Origin: a virus | Direction: 5' to 3' (one strand) | Length of the DNA: 30,340 bases | Virus record (IMG/VR): IMGVR_UViG_3300025617_000074 | Location: 1-30,340 of that record | Shown: piece after piece, positions 8,601-17,600 of the stretch | Layout of the letters: the number at the start of each line of letters is the position of its first letter | Numbering within the stretch: position 1 is the first letter of the stretch | The notes under the pieces: generated by a model | What the model saw: only the letters and a program-made list of their open reading frames with translations | Databases searched by the model: none | Told to the model about the DNA's origin: nothing | Program-made: the position numbers and the translations under genes

Positions 8601-11600
8601 TAACACAGGACTGATAAACTTGTTGTATGTACTATCGTAATAAGCAGGAACATCAAAGTCTGTTAGTGTGCCCAAGAAACTGTCTTGTCCTTCGTAACGG
8701 AGATTAAACTCTTTGATCTTAACGTGATAAGGTTTAACTTCGTTGATATATTCTTGAACAAAGTCCTGGTTATCTCTGCGATAAATTTGGAATGGTTCCA
8801 AATCTCGGATTTTATGACTAACATCAATAAGACTGGTTTTAATCAACCATTCAGGCGCTACCTGTTCAGTAAGAATATATTCAAATACAAGAATCAATAA
8901 CTCGTTACGATATATTAACATTTCGCTGGTGAAAATTTCTTCGTTTAGAGCACGAAGAATTTGTCTTGTTTCGGTGATTGGATTTTGGTCCCAACGCTGA
9001 CTATCAAAAACTTCAAGATCAAAACCAAATCTGCCGCTAGAATAATTCCAAACCAAACTGCTAATTTCAACAGTGCTGTTTTCAGCAACAACACGAGTCC
9101 ACTCGCCGCCTAAGTATTGATAAATTTCAAATTTACCAAAGCTGTTAGCCGTTACTTTAGCACTGTCGCCTTCATTAATATTTGTTAATGTTTGTAAATC
9201 ATTAAATGTTACAACTTCAGCTACTGGACGAATGCTGTTATTATACCCAGGTAACACCCAATCAACATAATCCCAATACTGTTTTGTATCATAGTTTTGT
9301 ACTCTAGTTAACAGCAAGCTCTTGTCATTTTGCACTGTGTAAATTGTCCACAGACCGTTCTGTGTTTCATCGCTAGCGATTAAGTATCTGTATCCTGTAG
9401 ATACCAATGCAAGATTTTGATACGTGAGCTCAGCATAGGTAGCCAATCTCTTATCCCACTCACCGCTTGCACTAGTAGGCTCAGGTTCTTCGCTGTTTAA
9501 CAAGTCAAAACGTTTGCTTTCAGCAATTGGGTACAAGCTCAATATAGTATTGGCTCGTGTTAGATAGTTTTCTAACGCAAGGAATCTATCCTCAAACAGG
9601 CTCTGTCTTGGACGGAATTGCACACCGTATTTGTCCGCAGGACTAAGATTAACATCAGGAACACTATTACCTAGTGTGTCTGCACCTGCAAAACTATCTA
9701 ACAACTTACGGTACAATCCTTCGCCTAAGAAACTGTCTGCTTTTCCGTCGCCGACAAGATCATATTCAACGTGGACATTATCATTGTTGCGTATTTTGTC
9801 AAACTCAATGTGTAAAATAGTATCGTTTGCGTCAAGCAAATCACGACAGTTGTAAAGTGCTACTGTGTTCGTTGCAATAGGGGCAATGTAAGGGATACCG
9901 CTACTGCGTGGATTTTCAATATATTGAGCAACTGCTGACGCACTAAGAGTTTTAGATTTGTCTGTTGCTACACTATTAATACCCTTAACCCAGAAATAGT
10001 ATTTGCTAGAGAATAGCCCGTCTGGATTCAACACGCTACCGATTACATAGCTATTTGTGTTGAATACTGTTCCTTCGCCGGCATAATTAGCTGGTGGAAC
10101 ATCGCTTTCGATCCATTGATATACATCTACGCTACTACCTGGAAATAATTGTCCCCAGCGACGTGATCTGTAAGCAAGATTATCTTGGTGATAATCAATA
10201 AATCTAACTGTGCTAGTATTCCACCAAATTTCTCCTACTCTATCAGCACCCCAGAATTGCCCAACATTGTTAGTTGTACCAACATTGTACTGTGCTGGGT
10301 CGATACCTGTGATATAATCTATGTTTTGTCTTGCACTGCCTAAAATCTTTCCTTGTAGAGGATCGATGTAATCTAAGTATCTTGTGATTCCGCCGGCAAT
10401 TCTATTATAGGTAAACACACTGTTAAACAACTGTACATCTACTACATCAGTTTGTACATAACGCTGTTGCCATGCTGATTCTTTGTCCGGGTTGTTATAC
10501 TGTATAACTCTGCCATAATCACCAACGCTGTCGCCAAGATCGTCTTGCGGAGAACCAACTAACAAAACACCATCTTTAAAACTCACTGACGTTCCAAACT
10601 GATCTAGTCTACGCTGTCCATCATCGTACAACTGCTGTCCGAATACAAATTTAGCAGGATTACTTGCACTGCTGTTTGCACTTAGCAAGAAATCATATGT
10701 GTAAACTACACCCGAACGTTCGAGTATATCTACATATTCAGTTGATCCACTGTCAAATAGTGTGGTATTGTTATCAAAAGTTGCTGGTTTAGCTGCAGCA
10801 CTGTCAGGTGCACCAATAACCAATGTGTCAGCGTTAACGTCAATTGATATACTGCTACCAAAATGTCCATAATCAACTTCAAGAGGAGGTCTTATGGTTT
10901 GTGCAAAACTATAAGGGTCAAACCCTAAATCAGTCCATGCTTCGCCTAATCCTGGTAATACTAATAACTTGATAAACTGATCGGCTGCACTAGCATCAGA
11001 CAGTGTTAGCAATAGACGGTCTGAACTATTACTTGCAACTACATTAGGAATGTTTGCTGTATTAATATCATTAACATAAAGATCCAGCCAACTGCTAGCC
11101 TGCCAATAATCTGTATCTGATATCGATGTTGTTACAGGAACTGCCTGAATGCTCAAATAAATGTCGTCATCATTTATAACAAATGTGCCACTATCCCATG
11201 CAATTGCACTTGTCCATGTGCTCGGTGTGCTAACTAAAACATCATAATTGTTAATACGAATACTACTACCAGGAGTAAGACCAGGATCTGTTACTGTACT
11301 AGTGATGTTTCCATAAAGTCTTGCTTGGTTCGTCCATCTATCAACACTTCCGCTTTCTGGTGCATTGGTACTATCGTTTGGCATACCAATGTAGACACTA
11401 CAGTTTGTGCCACATTGCGCTACAGAACTACCATATTTGCCAAGTGTTTGATTGTTTGCACTTTGCATGGTTTGCATTAATTCAAATGTATTTGTTTCAA
11501 TTTCCAGTATATCACCAACTGCAAGACTTACACTAGATGCAATAGTAATTGTAGATCCAGCAACAGTAAATTCACCATTGTTAACATAACCGTCGTTTCT

Positions 11601-14600
11601 GATTAAGAATGTATTGTTTAATTTAACAGTAACAGGACCATTTGGTGTTCTCGCAACAGTGTAAGTTCTATCTGTAGCGTCTGTAATTTGAAATCTTTCC
11701 ACACTACGGTCGATAACTTGTACTGTTCCAGCGAAGTCTAATGCACCTGGGTCGTCATTTGGTGATCCAATAATAACCTGTCTGCCATCTGTTGTAGTAT
11801 CAATTGTATGCCCGAATCTTGGATTTGTACTGCTGTCGCCTGTTTCGCCGGCATAAGTTAGTGTGTCTACTAACTGCCAATGTGTACTACTAGAAATAAC
11901 AACTGTTCCGGTTACACCAGCCAAAAACGTTACAACTTTAGTAGATGGATTAAATGTATAATCTAAATACGGACGCTGTATAACATCATTAACAATTGCA
12001 CTAAAGCTATAAATGTCAACTGCTGTATACAAATCTTCTACACTAAATTCTGTAGTACTAGTTGCAGGTAGATATGTTTTACTTTGACTTCTTGTAATTG
12101 TTATTTCGTCGCCAATGTTAGGTGCTGTGGTAAATGCAACTTCCCCAGAGCTGTAAACCCAATCAGTTCCAGCAATTTTAGGCAGGTTGTTTACTAGAAC
12201 ACCTATTTGTTGGCTCCCTACACCCGCTTGGCTACTGTCATCGTCGATGATAATAGTCGAACTAATATCAAAGTTTGTAGTATCACCGTCGCCAACAAAA
12301 TTCAAACTCTGACTTTGCACTTCTACTTTGTTATAAGCATAAACACTATCGTCACCGGGTGCACCAACGTACATCCAACGCTCGTCTGAGCTAATTGCTA
12401 CGCTATATCCAAACTCACTGCCAGTGTCAGTTGCTGATTCTACAAGACATTGTGTATTTCTGTAGCTTCCGTTTTCTGGATTTCTGCGTATAACATAAGC
12501 ATATCCTCGGTTGCTTAAACTATCCGGTGCACCTGTTACAGCATATTCTGTATCCCCGGCATCCAAACTTGTTCCGTATCCTATAAGTCCAGTAGTAGTT
12601 GGTGCAAGAATACCAGTTTCAACATAAGTGGTTGGACCAGCTTTGTTATATGTAAACACTCCGCCAACTAAACTATTGTATCCTGGAGATCCTACTAATC
12701 CGCCTTGCTTGTTAAGGCCTTGTGCAATACTCGATCCAAATACAGTATTAATGTCTTCTGTACCAGGTGTTAGGTCAACACTGGTCGAGAACGGATCTGT
12801 TTTTTCGTAAGCAGCCCAGTGCCCAGTTCCGTCATTATCTACCCATGCACGGCTACCTGTAACAAGTTGATTAGAAAAACTCAGCGTTGAGATATCACTG
12901 GCTTGGTTGACACGAATGCTTTCTAAATATAAACCTATCCCTGTTCCGGTAATGTTGGTTGTCGAATCAGGCAAGCTCAGATCAACTACTACTGTTTTTA
13001 TACTCGGAACAACAGCAATTTCGTATGCACCATCGACATCAGCATCAAAATATTTTACAATTAACTTGTCGCCGGCGGATAAACCATGTTGTCCGTTAAA
13101 CGTAATTGTACAAGTGCCATTTAAATTGTCGCTTACTTGAGCAATTGATGCAGGAACTAAATTAGTTCTATACACATTCCAGTCATATTTGTTACTCTTA
13201 GCAACCCAAATATTACTTCCTAGATTAACTTCTTCTAGGTTGTTTACAATTTCAGACAAATCGTTGAAATCAAATACTTTAATATCAACATCATCATAGT
13301 TTACATATCCAGCACTTGGAAGTATTCTGTCTGGTTGACCTAATGTGTAAGTAGGTAGTATACTACTACTGTTAATAAAATAACTTTGCTTCCAAATATC
13401 ACTTATCTGAATAACCTGATCAGCATTGCTGGTTTCACCAGGTGCAACAACTGCTACTGTACTTGGATTAGAGAACAAGTCTTCTTCAAACAGTCTACTT
13501 TCAAAGTAAACTCTGCTAGCATTGGCACCATAGGTTGCTCGTTGAATAGCCCAGTTTTCTGTAATTTCGTATTCAGCAACTTCTTTGTTTAAGTTTGCAA
13601 GACTAAAAATTTCTGCACTCTGAAGTGTACCTTTTGTGCCTAAGAACTGCTTGTACAAGTTAACCTGAGAAATGTCGTCAAGGTTAAGATTTTGCATATA
13701 CTGTCTTGGACGGAAACCGATCAAACCAAATCCTAATAGGTCGGCATCTCTTTCAAGGTTAGCACTATTAGTATCGTAATAGTTACGAATCAAATCTGCT
13801 TTGGTTGCAATGTTAGGTAATAACCCTTTAGTGATCTTATTATAGTCGCTCTTGATCCACACACTGAAATCAAATGTTTCGCTCGGTGGAATAATTTCAG
13901 CAGCACTCCAGTACGAATTTTTGTAAAGTACAATTTCGCCTTTACTGTATGAACGATTAGCTGCCCATTCTTGTACGTTATCCTGATTAAGAATAAACCC
14001 TTGTGCATCCAGTGTACCGTTCCAGTCATATGTGGTATACCCGTTAACAAGAAGTCTACTTTGTCTAGCACCTGTTCCTGGATCGTAAATCAAATCATTG
14101 AAAATACTGGTATTATCTAACACAATTATGTGTTCGTATGCTGTAAATCTTGCATTTATCAAATTAAATGTGTTATTGTTAAAACTTCTTAGTGTGAGAG
14201 TATTCTCGATACGTTCCACAACATAGTCATCTGTTCCCAATGGCTTTTTATTTTGATTTAATAATACGTTGTCTAAACCAGGTGCAAGTAAACTTTCAGC
14301 AACTGCATTTGGCTTTGTAATCTTGATCAAATCAGCACCAGGGTTTAGATTAATCATACTACCTACAGCCCAGCTACTTTGTGCCCAATACACAAATTCT
14401 TGTGCCATCTGGTTCCAGTTCATTATCAAATTATTTTCGATATTTTCGAAACTCATACCTTGTTCAGATAAGAACTTGCCATAACTAACCAAAAAGTCTA
14501 CCACACTACTTTCAGTAGTAAACGTGTATCCATACGGAATTCTTACTACACTATCACGGAAGTTTTCAGGAATTCTGTAACTGTCGCTTCCTACTGTAAA

Positions 14601-17600
14601 ATTGCTAAACTTTCCAGTTGGAATGCTTGGGAATATTTCAAAGTAAGGATTAACTGTGCTATAACCATAGATAGTATAACCGTTGTTTGTTTTTTGTACC
14701 ATAACACTGCTGTATGTTAATTCGCTAAACGCAGGGTTTTTATAAAGTAATAACTGGTAACTTTCATCAGGTAGCAACAAACTACTGTTTAAACTATTTG
14801 GGCTAGATTTTTCTGTAAAGATTTTTAAGTAACCTTTGTCACTAAACGAAGCCATTCTGTACGCCAAACGCACATCGATATTTTCCAATCTTTCTTCAAG
14901 CAACGTGGTGCTGTCTAATCCAACAATACGATTATAATCTACTATCCAGTTAATGTAACTATTTTTTGCTACACCATTACCGTAGATAGTCAGCTCAGCT
15001 GGATCAAGTCTAAAACGATTGTTTAACAGGAACTGCTCAAATGTTGTGTTATAATTGTATGCATCTCTATCAGCAAACAAACTAAAATACTTGGCCGGTT
15101 GAGTAAGTGCCATTAGTCTTTGTAGTGCAAAAACATAACTGCTACTTCTTCTCCAAGCAGTTTCAACTGGGCCGCCGTCGCCAAACACCCAACTCTTGCG
15201 GAAACTGTTACTGTTATATTCGCCAACAATAACGTCAAATGGGCTGCGTAGATTTCCTTCACTGTCTGATGGGATAATATCTAACAATTGAGGTCTAGCA
15301 AATTCACTTACAATTCTAGTGTTGTCTGGATCAGCAATACGCCCGTCTCTCAGATCTTCCCATAGAACCAAGTTACCACTGGTGTACGGAGCAGGACCGT
15401 ACTGATCTTCCCACCAGTCTGGGCGTTCAGTTAACCCAATCATTTCCCATGGGCGAGTATGTGGTGTATCTGTATCGTACAACTGTTCGTAGATAGCTCG
15501 CCAGTTTCCTAAAAGAAGAGAACCGTCTAATTTATTACTGCTTCTGCTGTAGTTCCATGTAAACTGATTGTTTGCATCATATGTTTGCGCTTGGTAGGGC
15601 AATTTGTTAGTTCCAACCCATGTTAAGAAACTTTCAGCAAGTATTTCGTTTATTTCTGCTAATGTATAATCTGTAGTTCTAAATTGTCCAGGAACTACAT
15701 CTTGCAGATTAATCGGAGGATTATACTGGTCATCAACTTTCAAGTTGTTGTAAACACGTTTTTCAAATTCTAAAAGTACGTCGTCTCGGATATCACCAAA
15801 TGCAATTGTAAGACTACCGTCATGACCTAGAATAACCTGAGTTGGTGTTAGGTATGTATTGTCAACGTAAGTCTGAGGTCTAAATGCTTTAAACAATCCT
15901 AAACTAGTAGGACTTGCTGGAACATAACTTCCGTATGTTGCAGTGTATTCTCTTATCTTCAGCACATCGCCAACGTTTAATGTAACAGTGTCGGTGTTAA
16001 TCGTAATACGAGGACCATCAGTTGCAACAGTGTATTCGTGTCCGTCTGCTAGCAATATTTCGTCGTTTAGATAAACTAGTATACCGTTGTAGTTGGCACT
16101 ATTAAAATTGTAACTGTATAAAGTATCAAACGTCGTTGTACTAATAGGTGTAACAGTATAAACAGTTTCTTCGTATGTTTCGCCACTTGGCAACATATCG
16201 GTCCAATAGAATGGACTGTTTTCGTTTTTGCCAAGATTGATATTTTTCAGTGTTTGATCTAAGATTTCGTTTGTTGTATAACCGTCCCAGTCATTTTTAG
16301 CAATATAATCTAAGATTAAATTTTTAAATTTTTCGTATTCAGCACTTGCAAAATCTATTGCATTAAAATAATCAAATCTACTGTCATTCAGGAAAGTTCC
16401 CAACAGTGTCATTGGCGAACTTTGTTGTAATATAGTTCTACCATATGGAACAACGTTGCCGAGGTCTCTGATATTATTAGCACCATTGATGTATCCGCTG
16501 AAGTTTTCTACATTTTGACAAATTGTGTTATAATGATTACGAATTGTACCTAGTGTTAGTTCTGCTGTAGTTTTATTAATTGGATTGTTTTCTAGGTTAC
16601 TAGGAACAGTGTAATAAGCAACTTGGCTTGCTGTGTCACTGATAACTGTTACTTCAATTAGTGCACCTGTTTCGGGTGCATTTACAAATGAAATTTGAGT
16701 AACCCCTTCACTGTTTGTTGTGTAGGTATAGTTGCTAGGCAACAAAAATACGCCATCAACAAACATTTTAACTGGAATGTCGTTGCTATTGGTAATAACT
16801 TCAACGTCAAGAATTAAGTCATCTCCGGTATATTCAAAACTAAAGCTCTGTCTTGAAACTGTTTGATTACTACTGGTTTGCCATCCTATCAGTTCAGCAT
16901 AATTGGTTCTATTAGAATATTGTCTAACATATCCCGTTTCAATATTTTGAGTAACACTAGCAGTGTTTTGTACCCAAGTAAAAGTATCTGTATAAATGTT
17001 GTTTTCAAATACAATATCGCCTACGTTAGCAATAGTTAAATATTTTAAAGGTTGTCCAATAACACTATCTTCAACGCCAGTGCCTACTGCATAGCTGAAT
17101 AACTTGCTACCAACAAAATCTGTACCTGGGTACGATTCAGTATCGCCAAAGCTATTACCGTTGATATCAAGTATGTCGAACAACGGTGCTTGATTAATAG
17201 AAGTTTTTTCTTGTGCTAACAACCAATTGGTACCGTTGTAGTAATAGGTTTTTCCTTGGCTAGTAACACCACTGGTTACTACCACAGTTTCGTTTAGACT
17301 TGCACCAGGGCTGTTAATATCTGCCGGTTGTAAATCGATAACAGTATCTGAACTGTCGTTGAACTCAACAAAATTTACAACATATACTTTATTTCGAACT
17401 GTTGCATCAGTGTCATTGGCAAAGATAACTCTAGTGCCTTCTGCAAAACTATACCCATCAACGCTATAACCAATGGTACCATTGATATTCGATAGAGCAT
17501 CTGTTTCTCTAAAATCAATGATATCAATCGGTGCAATTGCTTGAGTTCCAGAATTATAAAGTTTAATTCCGGCCTTGAATTCAAGTATAGGACGGTTTGC

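Noticed and set aside
10500-12755. Reading the FG-GAP repeats as a captured host integrin-like gene
   Set aside because: They lie in frame inside the giant gene, with no visible change in base composition, and are interrupted by phage-type modules. An old phage structural domain is simpler than a recent capture.
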